This document shows positions 11,633-11,697 of a DNA stretch of 11,697 nt, piece by piece; the stretch's first letter is position 1, and the number at the start of each line of letters is the position of its first letter. The translations under genes were made by a program, and so were the position numbers. Where the stretch lies: assembly GCA_018651445.1 (NCBI GenBank), contig JABIDZ010000115.1:1-11697 (forward strand), written 5' to 3'. The notes under the pieces were generated by a model that was not told the DNA's origin, did no database searches, and saw only the letters and a program-made list of their open reading frames with translations. This DNA comes from Candidatus Iainarchaeum sp. (GTDB lineage Archaea > Iainarchaeota > Iainarchaeia > Iainarchaeales > JAAZKV01).

Positions 11633-11640
11633 ATTTAAAT
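11633..11640 (-). promoter_or_regulatory. TATA box of the VTT gene
   Basis: ATTTAAAT, a perfect palindrome, with TTTAAA centred 24.5 nt before the minus-strand ATG at 11612. Being symmetric it could also start transcription rightward near 11662, ahead of the possible gene at the right edge. Confidence 0.55.
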
Positions 11641-11677
11641 AGGTTTGTATGGAGAAAATTAATAGAGTTGAATATAA

Positions 11678-11697
11678 ATGGTATTAAAATATGACGA
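11678..11697 (+). CDS. Possible start of a plus-strand gene, cut off by the window edge
   Basis: ATG at 11678 opens MVLKYD and stays open to the edge. It would be divergent from the VTT gene, and the palindromic TATA at 11633-11640 could serve it with a 16-nt leader. Only six codons are visible and no SD is clear. Another ATG is at 11691. Identity cannot be told. Confidence 0.25.

Noticed and set aside
1..11697. CRISPR arrays, transposases, integrases, rRNA and tRNA genes
   Set aside because: No regularly spaced repeats, recombinase motifs or conserved structural RNA segments were found on reading the window; a covariance-model scan would be the decisive test.

Overview
The window looks archaeal. 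It carries an MCM replicative helicase with a wHTH-type tail, an eIF5A with the hypusine site, the start of an LSm (Sm-like) gene, a presenilin-type A22 protease and a TIGR00288-like NYN protein. TATA boxes sit about 25 nt before start codons, giving leaderless mRNAs, and Shine-Dalgarno sites match the archaeal GGTGAT form. The DNA is AT-rich and tightly packed: the longest gap between genes is 168 bp, and two convergent gene pairs share stop codons. This fits a small-genome lineage such as DPANN (Diapherotrites or Woesearchaeota-like), but that placement is inference; no rRNA gene is present to settle it.

Region 1 (1-2291, minus strand, read right to left) is a tight operon: NYN-domain protein, a DUF2226/PATAN-like protein, a Roadblock/LC7 protein, a MinD/ParA-type ATPase, then an LSm gene cut off by the window edge. 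Gaps are 0 to about 16 bp, and SD sites lie in or next to the preceding stop codons. The ATPase ends in a MinD-type amphipathic membrane-targeting helix, and the Roadblock protein begins with a similar peptide. This is the best candidate for an undescribed system: a membrane-recruited ATPase/Roadblock switch tied to RNA-related proteins at both ends.

Region 2 (2292-4282, plus strand) has a basic 175-aa protein of unknown function, eIF5A, a very basic 77-aa protein, and a stand-alone ThiI-like PP-loop domain. Each appears to have its own leaderless promoter. Region 3 (4279-6824) has an APH/homoserine-kinase-type kinase on the minus strand, divergent from a 101-aa protein whose C-terminal half resembles a TBP half-repeat. 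One palindromic TATA core seems to serve both. A 65-aa two-helix membrane protein, a 188-aa unknown and a HIT-family protein follow.

Region 4 (6825-9113) has a hairpin, a nested set of possible stems, and mcm. Region 5 (9166-11697) has the presenilin-like protease, a convergent GNAT-like protein of unknown function, and a minus-strand pair: a VTT/DedA-type membrane protein followed by a nucleoside 2-deoxyribosyltransferase-like protein. A possible plus-strand gene may start near the right edge. No rRNA, tRNA, CRISPR array, transposon or integrase was seen.
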